Below, in pieces: positions 18,265-26,741 of a DNA stretch of 64,000 nt. The notes under the pieces are model-generated. The model was not told where the DNA came from. It made no database searches and saw only the letters and a program-made list of their open reading frames with translations. The stretch's first letter is position 1. Each line of letters starts with the position of its first letter. Where the stretch lies: positions 310,001 through 374,000 of the forward strand of contig NZ_AQWM01000001.1 of NCBI RefSeq assembly GCF_000376105.1. Reading direction: 5' to 3'. A program made the translations under genes and the position numbers. The DNA is from Asticcacaulis benevestitus DSM 16100 = ATCC BAA-896 (GTDB taxonomy: Bacteria; Pseudomonadota; Alphaproteobacteria; Caulobacterales; Caulobacteraceae).

Positions 18265-19011
18265 GTGAGCGATATTTTTGACGAAACAGAAGAAACCCTG
18301 CGCGCCGACAAATGGGCGACCATCGTCAAAAAAGGCTGGCCCTGGGTGGCTGGCGTTCTTGGCGCGGCCCTGATCATCGCGCTCGGCTTCTGGGGTTATG
18401 AAAGCTGGCAGGCCGGCGTGGCCGCCAAGGCGTCGGAATCTTACGGCACTGCCATCGAGTCGATGGTCAAGGGCGACAAGGGCGTGGCCAAGACGGGCTT
18501 TGAAGCCACTGTGAAGGCTGGTCATCCGGTCTACAAGGCCATGGCCCTGCAACAACTGGCTGGTATCGCTCTCGAAGAAAACAACACCGCCGAAGCGATC
18601 AAGGATCTCGATCTGGCCGCAAGCGCCTCCAAGGTGCCCAACATCTCCGATGGCGCCGCTCTCAAGGCTGCCTTGCTGGAAATGGACGCGAAGCCTTTCG
18701 CCGACATTGAAAAGCGCCTGACGCCCCTGACCAAGGAAGGCCGTCCTTACGCCGCCATGGCCAAGGAAGCCCTCGCCATGGCCAAGCTACAGGCCGGCGA
18801 CGTCAAGGGTGCCCGCAATGATCTGCAGGTCCTGTCGGTGACGCTCGGCACGCCCGATGGCGTCAAGCAGCGCGCGAGCGCCTTCGTGGCCGCCATTGAT
18901 TCGGGCGCGATCGCCACCGCTCAGGCGATGATGAAGCAACCGGAAGCCGCCATGCCGGTGATGCCGCAAATTCAGGGCGCGCCGCAAATGCAACAAACGC
19001 CCGCGCAATAG
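18265..19011 (+). CDS. YfgM-like TPR membrane protein
   Basis: 248-residue single-pass inner-membrane protein. A cytoplasmic N-terminus with TEETLRADKWATIVKKGWPW is followed by a transmembrane helix (about 32-47) and a periplasmic, alanine-rich helical repeat domain of the TPR_21/YfgM kind (FEATVKAGHPVYKAMALQQLAGIALEEN...). The tail is Met/Gln/Pro-rich. YfgM of E. coli associates with the SecYEG translocon and periplasmic chaperones. The order yfgM-bamB-der is widely conserved and supports the call. The GTG start at 18265 begins MSDIFDETEE, standard for the family. Confidence 0.85.
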   Translation: MSDIFDETEETLRADKWATIVKKGWPWVAGVLGAALIIALGFWGYESWQAGVAAKASESYGTAIESMVKGDKGVAKTGFEATVKAGHPVYKAMALQQLAGIALEENNTAEAIKDLDLAASASKVPNISDGAALKAALLEMDAKPFADIEKRLTPLTKEGRPYAAMAKEALAMAKLQAGDVKGARNDLQVLSVTLGTPDGVKQRASAFVAAIDSGAIATAQAMMKQPEAAMPVMPQIQGAPQMQQTPAQ

Positions 19012-19074
19012 GCTGCGCTTTACCTCTCCGGCCCTGCGGGTCATATTGATATCTTGATTATGGAAAACGCGCTT

Positions 19075-20502
19075 ATGAACTCGTCGAAGGTCCACGCCAA
19101 AGGTTTCGGGTCCAAGGTTTCCGGGCTGAAGGCCGCCAGTCTTCTCGCCCTGACCGCGGCGATCTCATTGAGCGGCTGCGCTACGGTCGAGAAGGTCAAC
19201 CCCTTCAAAAATCGTAACAGCGATCAGGGGGCCGTGGCCTCCCAAGGCCAGCGCATTTCCATCGTTGCCTTCGATCAGAAGCTGACACCGTCTAAGAGCC
19301 TCAAGGGCATTGGCTACTATCTGCCGGAGCCGGCTGCCGTGGCCATCTGGCCGGTAGCAGGCGGGCCTGACACGCTGGTTCAGAATGCTGACGCTGCCAA
19401 AAACTTCAAAGTGGCGTGGACCAAGTCGATCGGTGCGGCCAGCAAGGGCGGTAATCAGGTTCTGGCCCAGCCGGTATCTGATGGTCAGACCATCTACACG
19501 CTCGATGCCGAAGCCCGCGTTTCGGCCTTTGAGGTTGCCACCGGCCGTCAGGTGTGGAGCGTCGATCTCAACCCCAAGAACAAGCGCGATAAGACGGCCT
19601 TCGGTGGCGGCTTGGCGCTTTCCGACGGCAAGCTTTATGTGACCTCCGGTTTCCGCTTCGTAGAAGCGCTCGATGCCACGACCGGTGCGGAAATCTGGAA
19701 GAAGGACGTCGACACGCAGATTCATGCGGCGCCGACGGTGAATGCTACACATATCTTCGCGACCGATGTCGACAACCAGGTGTTTGCTTTTGACCGCACG
19801 ACCGGTGAAATGGCCTGGACGTATCAGGCCATCGCTGAGCCGGCGCGTCTGCAAAAATCTTCGACGCCGCTGGTGTCCGGCGATATCGTCTACACGCCTT
19901 TCTCGTCCGGTGAGCTGGTGGCCCTGAGCACGGCGACGGGCGATCCGGTTTGGCAGCAGGTGCTGGCGCAATCAAACCGCACCAATGCCCTGTCGGAAAT
20001 CCGCGATATCTCCGGCCGTCCGGTGCTTTATAACGGCGTGGTATTTGCCGCCAGTCACTCCGGTGTCTTCCAGGCGATGGACGCGAAGACAGGCGTGCCG
20101 AAATGGAAGGTCGATACTGATAGCGTCAACACCCCCTGGGTGGCTGGCGACGTCGTGTTCCTGGTCAGCCTGCAAGGTGAGCTTTTGTGTGTCAGCCGTG
20201 AAAGCGGCCAGATCTATTGGATCAAGGACATGAACGCCGGCATTCAGAAGACCAAGAAGGGCTTCTTCGGCCTGGGTCGTGAAAAGACCGTCGGCAAGCT
20301 GCCGCTTTGGTCAGGGCCTTTCATGGCGTCCAACCGTCTCGTGATGGTCAATTCGTTGGGTGAGGCTGTGGCCTTTGATCCGAAGACCGGCGAGCGCCAG
20401 GAAACGATCAAGCTGGGCGATGCCGCCTATATCGCGCCGATCGCCGTGGGTGACAAACTGTTCGTCGTGACCAACGATGCCAAGCTGGTGGCCATCCACT
20501 AA
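19075..20502 (+). CDS. bamB: BamB-like outer-membrane assembly lipoprotein
   Basis: 475-residue lipoprotein with a PQQ-type beta-propeller, the scaffold subunit of the BAM complex that inserts beta-barrels in the outer membrane. The signal ends in the lipobox SLSGC with Cys 35. Repeated blades of the form (A/T)ATGxxxW are visible: ATGRQVWSVDL, TGAEIWKKDVD, TGEMAWTYQ, TGDPVWQQVL, TGVPKWKVDTD and SGQIYWIKDM. The start is taken at ATG 19075, which has GGAAAA upstream; an in-frame ATG at 19060 and a TTG at 19054 are alternatives. It lies between yfgM-like and der, the conserved arrangement. Confidence 0.9.
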   Translation: MNSSKVHAKGFGSKVSGLKAASLLALTAAISLSGCATVEKVNPFKNRNSDQGAVASQGQRISIVAFDQKLTPSKSLKGIGYYLPEPAAVAIWPVAGGPDTLVQNADAAKNFKVAWTKSIGAASKGGNQVLAQPVSDGQTIYTLDAEARVSAFEVATGRQVWSVDLNPKNKRDKTAFGGGLALSDGKLYVTSGFRFVEALDATTGAEIWKKDVDTQIHAAPTVNATHIFATDVDNQVFAFDRTTGEMAWTYQAIAEPARLQKSSTPLVSGDIVYTPFSSGELVALSTATGDPVWQQVLAQSNRTNALSEIRDISGRPVLYNGVVFAASHSGVFQAMDAKTGVPKWKVDTDSVNTPWVAGDVVFLVSLQGELLCVSRESGQIYWIKDMNAGIQKTKKGFFGLGREKTVGKLPLWSGPFMASNRLVMVNSLGEAVAFDPKTGERQETIKLGDAAYIAPIAVGDKLFVVTNDAKLVAIH

Positions 20503-20559
20503 AAGGATGGCTACTCACTAAAGTGTGGCAATTCAGGCATTTTTCGCTATAAGGCGGCC

Positions 20560-22212
20560 ATGCCTTTAAAAATTGCCATTGTCGGCCGCCCGAATGTCGG
20601 CAAATCGACCCTGTTTAATCGCCTCGCAGGCAAGAAGCTAGCCATCGTTGATGACCAGCCTGGTGTCACGCGTGACCGCCGCTATGCCACGGGCCGCATC
20701 GGTGACATCGATCTTGAATTGATCGACACCGCCGGTTTTGAAGATCTTGCCGATCTCAGTCTCGAAGCGCGTATGCGTTTACAGACCGAAAAAGCCATCG
20801 AAGAGGCCGATGTCGCCTTCTTCGTGGTTGATTCGCGTGAAGGCGTTACGCCGCTCGACCGTATCTTCGCGCAGATCCTGCGCATGAAGGATACGCCGGT
20901 TCTGCTGATCGCCAACAAGGCTGAAGGCAAGGCCGGTATGTCCGGTGCCGCTGAAGCCTATCAGCTTGGCTTTGGCGAACCGCTGCACCTTTCCGCCGAA
21001 CATGGCGAAGGTATCGGCGAGCTATATGATGAAGTCGAGAAGTTCCGTCAGCGCTTTGAAGGCGACTGGGTCGTTGATGAAGACGAATCGGAAGATGAGG
21101 ACGACGAGACCAAGCCGATCCGTATCGCCATTATCGGCCGTCCGAACGCTGGTAAATCGACTCTGATCAACAAGCTGCTCGGCGAAGACCGTCTGCTGGT
21201 TGGCCCTGAGGCCGGGATCACGCGCGATTCGATCAGCGTGGACTGGGAATATGAAGGCCGCACGATTCGGCTGGTCGATACGGCGGGCTTGCGCCGTAAG
21301 GCGCGTGTGCAGGAGAAGCTGGAAAAGCTATCCACCAGCGATACCATTCGCGCCATCACCTTCGCCGAAGTCGTCGTGCTGGTCATGGATGAGGCCAATG
21401 CCTTTGAAGTCCAGGATCTGCAAATCGCCGATCTGGTCGAACGCGAGGGCCGGGGGCTTGTCTACGCCGTTTCCAAGTGGGATCTGGTGGAGAACCCGCA
21501 ATCGCGCCTGACCGAAATTCTTGAGGTGTCCGAGCGCATGTTGCCGCAATTGCGCGGCACGCCTCTGGTGACGCTCTCTGGCGCCACAGGCAAGGGGCTG
21601 GAACGCCTGATGCCGGCTGTGCTCAAGACCTATCGTAACTGGTCGGCCAAGATCAAGACGCGCGATCTCAACGACTGGCTGGCCTTGGCGATCCAGAGGC
21701 ATCCGCCCCCCGCGGTCAGCGGCAAGCGCATCAAGCCAAAATACATGGCTCAGACCAAGGGGCGTCCGCCCACGTTCGTGCTGTTCGCTGCGCGTTCTTA
21801 CGCCATGCCGGATCACTACACGCGCTATCTTATCAATAGCTTGCGTGAATCTTTTGACATGCCGGGTGTGCCTATCCGTCTGACCGTCAAGGCGAACTCG
21901 ACCAGCAATCCGTTTGTCGATGGCGATACGTCCGATGGTGGCAAGCCGGCCGGTTTCAAGCGGGTCCGTGCCCAGCCGAAGTTCAAGCCCGGTGAGAAGC
22001 CGGCGCACCCTAATCGTGTCCGTCAAAAAGCCAAGGGGACCGTGGCAGCGGCACCGAAAGTCGCCGTGAAAACGCGTACAGAGGTCAGCAAGGCCAAGGC
22101 AGTCAAGGCGCGGGCCATGGGGCCGAGCACCAAGCCGGGCGCCGCAGGGCCGGGCGGTCGTGTCCGTGGTGCGCCCCCGGCGCGTGGCAAGCCGACGCCT
22201 AAAAAGAAGTAA
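20560..22212 (+). CDS. der: Ribosome-associated double GTPase Der (EngA)
   Basis: 550-residue GTPase needed for 50S subunit maturation. Two tandem G domains are seen: P-loops GRPNVGKST (residue 8) and GRPNAGKST (about residue 193), each followed by a DTAG switch II (LIDTAGFEDL, LVDTAGLRRK). NKAE and SKWDLVE serve as the G4 motifs. A KH-like domain follows (about 375-460). The last ~90 residues form a basic Lys/Ala/Pro/Gly tail, which makes this protein longer than E. coli Der (490) and is probably an RNA-binding extension. A strong hairpin terminator directly follows the stop codon. Confidence 0.96.
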   Translation: MPLKIAIVGRPNVGKSTLFNRLAGKKLAIVDDQPGVTRDRRYATGRIGDIDLELIDTAGFEDLADLSLEARMRLQTEKAIEEADVAFFVVDSREGVTPLDRIFAQILRMKDTPVLLIANKAEGKAGMSGAAEAYQLGFGEPLHLSAEHGEGIGELYDEVEKFRQRFEGDWVVDEDESEDEDDETKPIRIAIIGRPNAGKSTLINKLLGEDRLLVGPEAGITRDSISVDWEYEGRTIRLVDTAGLRRKARVQEKLEKLSTSDTIRAITFAEVVVLVMDEANAFEVQDLQIADLVEREGRGLVYAVSKWDLVENPQSRLTEILEVSERMLPQLRGTPLVTLSGATGKGLERLMPAVLKTYRNWSAKIKTRDLNDWLALAIQRHPPPAVSGKRIKPKYMAQTKGRPPTFVLFAARSYAMPDHYTRYLINSLRESFDMPGVPIRLTVKANSTSNPFVDGDTSDGGKPAGFKRVRAQPKFKPGEKPAHPNRVRQKAKGTVAAAPKVAVKTRTEVSKAKAVKARAMGPSTKPGAAGPGGRVRGAPPARGKPTPKKK

Positions 22213-22246
22213 AAAAAACCTCCCCGGTATGCCGGGGAGGTTTTTT
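22211..22246. terminator. Bidirectional terminator between der and the aminotransferase
   Basis: CCTCCCCGG (22219-22227) pairs perfectly with CCGGGGAGG (22232-22240) around TATG. It is flanked by eight A on the left and six T on the right, so it works for der (+) and for the converging gene (-). Confidence 0.93.
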
Positions 22247-22247
22247 A

Positions 22248-23582
22248 TTATAGACGTTCGAGAACCCGTGCGAGCTTGGCCAACATGGCGTCGATATCGC
22301 CAATGGTGACATCGAGGGGTGGGCGGAAGCGGATACTGTCGGTGCCGGCGCCCAGCAGGAGCAGGTTTTCGCTCTCCAGCGCCAGATCGACCAGACGGCC
22401 CTTGTTGCGTTTCTCATTGACCGTGAAGCCCTGATAGAGCCCCAAGCCACGGACATTGCTGATCAAATTCGGGAACTGCTCAACCAGTTGATTGAGACGA
22501 TCGAACAGATAGCTGCCCTTGGCGGCGACGGCGTCGAGCAGGCCTTCGTCCTCAACAATCTGCCATTCCTGAACAAAGCGCACCATATCGGCCAGTGTGC
22601 CGCCCCAGGTCGAATCGAGAACGCCGATGTCTTCCATCGGGTTCAGCATATAGACGGCGCCATTGCCGAATTTCTTGGCGACGGCGATGGCCTGCGGTGG
22701 ATAGGGCACATCGAACAGATCGATCGAGAAGACAGCGCCGGTCTGGCCACCGGAGGTTTGCACTTCATCAAGCCCCCAGCCAACATCGTACTGATGGCAG
22801 AGTTTCGACAGGCCTTGATAGAAACGCGGCAAGGCGAGGCGATGGCCGCCAGCACCTTGCAGGGGCTCCAGAATAACGCCGGCGATCTCATTCGGATGCT
22901 CGCGCATGAAGGCTTCGATCAGGGTCAGGCAGCGGTCGGCCTCGCGCTCATTCTCAGCGGTCGAGCGGCGCGCGTCATATTCCGGGAACGGCACCTGAAG
23001 ATTGCCGCTGATGATGCCGCGGAAATCCTTGGTGGCGACGGGATCGTGCGACAGTTCGGTAATGTTCAGCGCGAAGACCGTGCGGCCGTGGAAGGCTTGC
23101 TCGAAATAGATGAAACGGCTGTTCCTGACGGTGTTGCCCTTGGCCTGCTGCTTGTGATTATGCAGGTTGATGAGGTATTTCATCATGTTTTCGACCGCTT
23201 CAGCGCCCGAATTGACGGCGTAGACCTCGACATGCTGATCGCGCATGCAGACAGGCGCGAGGCGATGCAGCAAACGGTAATAGGCCAGGCACTGTGGTGT
23301 CAGAAAGTCAGGATTGGCCATCTTGTTGTTGGCCGCCAGCACCAGTTCGCGCACATAGTCCGGCTCGAAAAGGCGCGGATGATTATAGCCGATCAACTTT
23401 GAGCCATAGAGGCCGCACCAGTCGATGATCTTGTCGCCATCCACCGTTGCCAGTGTCATGCCCTGGCTGTTGGCCAGATCGACCACAAACGGGTACGGTT
23501 CGGCAATGACGTACTTGCCGAGTTCTTCTAGCATGGAGGCGCTTTGGGCTTTGGGATAGGCGGGGGGCGTGTGACTGTTCAT
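22248..23582 (-). CDS. Class III aminotransferase, L-lysine 6-transaminase-like
   Basis: 444-residue PLP-dependent fold-type I enzyme. The PLP region is clear: NSGAEAVENMMKYL (phosphate binding), FEQAFHGRTVFALNIT, the DEVQTSGGQTG loop with its aspartate, and the Schiff-base lysine in AIAVAKKFGNGAVY. The segment DSTWGGTLADMVRF resembles lysine 6-aminotransferases more than acetylornithine or GABA enzymes, so the likely reaction is transfer of the lysine epsilon-amino group to 2-oxoglutarate; substrate is not certain. The start ATG 23582 (MNSHTPPAY) is preferred over an in-frame TTG at 23627. No lysine catabolic neighbours are present. Confidence 0.8.
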   Translation of the reverse strand: MNSHTPPAYPKAQSASMLEELGKYVIAEPYPFVVDLANSQGMTLATVDGDKIIDWCGLYGSKLIGYNHPRLFEPDYVRELVLAANNKMANPDFLTPQCLAYYRLLHRLAPVCMRDQHVEVYAVNSGAEAVENMMKYLINLHNHKQQAKGNTVRNSRFIYFEQAFHGRTVFALNITELSHDPVATKDFRGIISGNLQVPFPEYDARRSTAENEREADRCLTLIEAFMREHPNEIAGVILEPLQGAGGHRLALPRFYQGLSKLCHQYDVGWGLDEVQTSGGQTGAVFSIDLFDVPYPPQAIAVAKKFGNGAVYMLNPMEDIGVLDSTWGGTLADMVRFVQEWQIVEDEGLLDAVAAKGSYLFDRLNQLVEQFPNLISNVRGLGLYQGFTVNEKRNKGRLVDLALESENLLLLGAGTDSIRFRPPLDVTIGDIDAMLAKLARVLERL

Positions 23583-23671
23583 GAAACTATTTTTAACGCA
23601 TTCAGGACAAATTAAAAGTAAATTCAATCAAATTGGTTTGAAGTTTGCGCAAATTGATGGCGGCAGGATAC

Positions 23672-23700
23672 AAAAAGAGCGCATCTTTAAGGATGCGCTC
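23672..23700 (-). terminator. Terminator after the SDR gene
   Basis: GAGCGCATC (23677-23685) pairs perfectly with GATGCGCTC (23692-23700) with loop TTTAAG, and on the minus strand is followed by a run of five T. It lies 14 bases after the SDR stop codon. Confidence 0.9.
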
Positions 23701-23713
23701 TTGCTCTGCTATG

Positions 23714-24454
23714 TCAGGCGATTGTTGCGGCTTGCGTTTTCCAGCTAGGAAAACTGACGGTTTCAAGCGGTGGCACCTTGCTGGCATCGGCCAGTTCGAG
23801 GATCAGGGGCACGATCTCATTGGGGTGCGGCAGGCTCTGCGGATCTTCGCCGGGATAGGCCGAAGCGCGCATCCGGGTGCGCATAGCGCCGGGGGATAAA
23901 ATCGCAGCGCGAATAGGCGTGATCTCAACCTCATCCGCCCAGGCGCGTACCAGGGTTTCCATCGCTGCCTTCGTGGCGCCATAAGGCCCCCAGAAAGCGC
24001 GGCCAGCCGTCACGCTTTCGCTGGTGGTAAAGAAGATGGCGCGGCCGGCGGTCGATTGGCGCAACAGTGGCTCCAGCGCTCGCAACAAACGCCAAGTGGC
24101 CGACAGGTTAACGGTGACGATCTTGTCGAAATCCTTGGGCTCATGGTGCGTGACCGGAGACAAGGTGCCGGAAATAGCGGCGGCATGGACCACGGCATCG
24201 ATGCGACCGAAGCGCTCAAACAGCACGGCACTCAGGCGATCGAAAGCATCGCCATCGGTGATATCGAAAGGTATCAAGGTCGCGTGCTGACCGGTGGCGG
24301 CGAAAATTTCGTCGTCGAGTTCTTCAAGACCGGCCTTGGAACGCGCGCAGGCAATAACCTGTGCGCCAGCTTTAGCCAGCCCTAGTGCGCAGGCACGACC
24401 AATGCCGCGTGAGGCCCCGGTGATCAGAGCGATACGGCCGGCTTGTGAAGTCAT
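23714..24454 (-). CDS. Short-chain dehydrogenase/reductase
   Basis: 246-residue classical SDR. The Rossmann nucleotide motif is ITGASRGIGRACALGLAKAG near residue 11, and the catalytic set is Ser in TTSESVT and YxxxK in WGPYGATKAAM. HAAAISG replaces the usual NNAG. It has no signal peptide. The overall pattern is closest to the YciK-type oxidoreductases of unknown substrate. It sits downstream of purF but is separated from it by a strong terminator, so it should have its own promoter between 24455 and the hairpin. Confidence 0.85.
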   Translation of the reverse strand: MTSQAGRIALITGASRGIGRACALGLAKAGAQVIACARSKAGLEELDDEIFAATGQHATLIPFDITDGDAFDRLSAVLFERFGRIDAVVHAAAISGTLSPVTHHEPKDFDKIVTVNLSATWRLLRALEPLLRQSTAGRAIFFTTSESVTAGRAFWGPYGATKAAMETLVRAWADEVEITPIRAAILSPGAMRTRMRASAYPGEDPQSLPHPNEIVPLILELADASKVPPLETVSFPSWKTQAATIA

Positions 24455-24466
24455 GGGAGTGTTCCA

Positions 24467-24506
24467 TAAAAATATGACGCGCTTTTCATTTTAAAAGCGC
24501 GTCATA
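24467..24506 (-). terminator. purF terminator
   Basis: A 14-base perfect stem (24473-24486 with 24493-24506; core TGACGCGCTTTT / AAAAGCGCGTCA) with loop CATTTT, followed on the minus strand by ATTTTTAT. It lies between the purF stop and the SDR start. Confidence 0.92.
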
Positions 24507-24519
24507 CCTGTAGCGGATA

Positions 24520-26031
24520 TCAGTGGCTGTTGGCCAGCAGCGAAAGCTGCGCGCCGGCGTTTTCACCCTCGGCCTGCGCGCCTTCACGGTCGGTCAGGCG
24601 GGTAGGGTATTCACCGGTGAAATAGTGATCGGTGAATTGCGGCTGCGCGTTGTTGCGGCCATTGTGGCCCATGGCCTTGTAAAGACCATCGACCGACAGG
24701 AAGCCGAGGCTGTCGCATTCCAGCTTCTGACGCATTTCTTCCAGTGTGTGATTGGCGGCCAGCAGCTTTTCACGGTCCGGCATGTCGATGCCGTAGAAAT
24801 CAGGCCACATGATGGGCGGTGAGGCGGAACGCAGGTGGACTTCCTTGGCGCCGGCGGCGCGGACCATGCGCACGATCTTGACCGATGTGGTGCCGCGCAC
24901 GATCGAATCGTCGATCAGGATGACCTTCTTGCCTTCGAGCACGACGCGGTTGGGCGCGTGCTTCTTGCGTACGCCCAGGTCGCGGATGCCTTGCGTCGGC
25001 TGGATAAATGTGCGGCCGACATAATGGTTGCGGATGATGCCGAGTTCAAACGGCAGGCCCGATTGTTCGGCAAAACCGAGCGCGGCGGGCACGCCCGAAT
25101 CCGGCACCGGTACGACGATATCGGCGTCGGCGGGGTGCTCAACGGCAAGCTGGCGGCCCATGCGCTTGCGCACATCGTAGATCGACTTGCCGTTCACGAC
25201 GCTGTCGGGGCGGGCGAAATAGATATATTCAAACAGGCAGGGACGGGCGGATTTGACACCGAAAGGCTTGAACGAGGTCAGGCCGGTTTCATCGATCTGG
25301 ACCACTTCGCCGTGCTCGACGTCGCGCACGAAGGTGGCGCCGATCATATCAAGCGCGCAGGTTTCGGAAGCGAAGACGTAGGATTCGCCAAGCTTGCCAA
25401 TAACCAGCGGACGGATGCCGAGCGGATCACGCGCGCCGATCAGCATACTCTTGGTCAGGGCCACCAGCGCGAAGCCGCCTTCGATGTGACGCAGGGCGTC
25501 CATGAAGCGATCGATGATCTTGAGCGAGCGCGAACGGGCGATCAGATGCAAAATGACCTCCGAATCGGAGGTCGACTGGAAGATGGAACCTTCGCTGACC
25601 AGTTTGGTGCGCAGGTGCATGAAATTGGTGAGGTTGCCGTTGTGGGCGATGGCGATGCCACCGTCATCCAGATCGGCAAACATCGGCTGGATGTTGCGGA
25701 TGAAGGCGCCGCCCGCTGTAGAATAACGTGTGTGGCCGATGGCGGCGCGGCCTTTGAGGCGGCTGACGATCTCGGGCTGGGTGAAGACATCACCCACAAG
25801 GCCGTGTTCGCGTTCGGTATAGAAGCGCTTGCCATCGCAGGAAGCGATGCCGCAGGCCTCTTCGCCGCGGTGTTGCAGGGCGTGCATGCCCAGAACCGTA
25901 ATGGCGCTGGCGTCATCGATGCCGTAAACGCCGAACACGCCGCATTCGAGGCGGGGGCGGTCGTCTTCAGAATCGCGCAGATGGGCTTGGGGATCGGTGA
26001 GAGCAGACAGTTCAAGCTGAGACAACAGCAT
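24520..26031 (-). CDS. purF: Amidophosphoribosyltransferase
   Basis: 503-residue enzyme of the first committed step of purine synthesis, making phosphoribosylamine from PRPP and glutamine. The N-terminal glutaminase nucleophile is Cys 30 in RLECGVFGVYG, after a propeptide that should be cleaved off. GIASCDGKRFY and IGHTRYSTAGG continue the Ntn domain. The C-terminal phosphoribosyltransferase domain has the PRPP loop VILIDDSIVRGTTS. The absence of the cluster cysteines is not assessed. It follows cvpA by 57 bases on the same strand, the conserved cvpA-purF arrangement, and ends in a strong terminator. Confidence 0.97.
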   Translation of the reverse strand: MLLSQLELSALTDPQAHLRDSEDDRPRLECGVFGVYGIDDASAITVLGMHALQHRGEEACGIASCDGKRFYTEREHGLVGDVFTQPEIVSRLKGRAAIGHTRYSTAGGAFIRNIQPMFADLDDGGIAIAHNGNLTNFMHLRTKLVSEGSIFQSTSDSEVILHLIARSRSLKIIDRFMDALRHIEGGFALVALTKSMLIGARDPLGIRPLVIGKLGESYVFASETCALDMIGATFVRDVEHGEVVQIDETGLTSFKPFGVKSARPCLFEYIYFARPDSVVNGKSIYDVRKRMGRQLAVEHPADADIVVPVPDSGVPAALGFAEQSGLPFELGIIRNHYVGRTFIQPTQGIRDLGVRKKHAPNRVVLEGKKVILIDDSIVRGTTSVKIVRMVRAAGAKEVHLRSASPPIMWPDFYGIDMPDREKLLAANHTLEEMRQKLECDSLGFLSVDGLYKAMGHNGRNNAQPQFTDHYFTGEYPTRLTDREGAQAEGENAGAQLSLLANSH

Positions 26032-26088
26032 GGAATCTCTTTTCTAAAAACGCAGTGACCGTCCGCAGGGGGAGACCGGAGGGTCAGA

Positions 26089-26589
26089 TTACTTCTGGTT
26101 TTCAACCACCCGATTGGCCGCGCTCGTACCCGTGGGGACGAAGGCCTGGATGATTTTGGCGCATTTGACACTCAACGGGTAGATCTTCGCGCCGCGGAAC
26201 CAGTTGGGTTGCCGGTCAATAGGCGTGACCAGCGAAAAAAGCAAATGGAATACGCCCAAAACGACCAGTGTACGGAAGATTCCGATGCCGACGCCCAGAA
26301 CGCGATCGAAGGTATTGAGCGCCGTCTGTTTCTGCACCTTGTCCGAGAGCGCATGGCCCAGGTAGCGGACGCCGAAATAGATCATCAGGAAAATGATGAA
26401 GGCGCCGAGGTACGCGGTTATGGTGTCGAGATGGAAGGTTTTGGCGAGAAGGGGTTGAGACATAAAGGAAATGAACATCGCCAGAAAGAAGGAGATCAGG
26501 TTGACCAACTCCTTGGTGGCGCCGCGCACGGCACCTGCGAAACACGATATGGCCAGCAGGGCCAGAAAGATGAAATCGTAGGCTTCCAT
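26089..26589 (-). CDS. cvpA: CvpA family inner-membrane protein
   Basis: 166-residue integral membrane protein of the colicin V production family. Four hydrophobic segments are visible, beginning with YDFIFLALLAISCFAGAVRG, the conserved GAxRG(x)xxE motif (GAVRGATKELVNLISFF), and later GVRYLGHALSDKV and ALNTFDRVLGVGIGIFRTLVV, the family's NxxDRxxGxxxG block. In other bacteria CvpA is linked to envelope tolerance and to colicin V secretion. The start is ATG 26589, which has GGGGG five bases upstream; the frame is open to 26667. It lies between radA and purF, an arrangement common in alphaproteobacteria. Confidence 0.93.
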   Translation of the reverse strand: MEAYDFIFLALLAISCFAGAVRGATKELVNLISFFLAMFISFMSQPLLAKTFHLDTITAYLGAFIIFLMIYFGVRYLGHALSDKVQKQTALNTFDRVLGVGIGIFRTLVVLGVFHLLFSLVTPIDRQPNWFRGAKIYPLSVKCAKIIQAFVPTGTSAANRVVENQK

Positions 26590-26741
26590 GTTATCCCCCA
26601 TATGTGATGGCCGCCGCCATTTTCCAGTCCTATGCGCGTTTTTAATAAAAACGCGAACGATCGCCATGTCTATAAACGACTGGAACTGGCTTATTCATAG
26701 CATCGGCAGGCTGCGTTAACAATATAGCTTAACTCTGAACA

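Noticed and set aside
22488-23402. A 304-codon open frame antisense to the class III aminotransferase.
   Set aside because: The aminotransferase motifs on the minus strand are unambiguous; the antisense frame shows none.
24835-26058. A 407-codon open frame antisense to purF.
   Set aside because: It mirrors the high-G+C third-position pattern of purF on the other strand, has no family features and no plausible start signal; purF is certain.
26715-26732. TTAAC...TTAAC direct repeat before cvpA/radA, considered as a CtrA box.
   Set aside because: The two TTAA are separated by nine bases, not seven.
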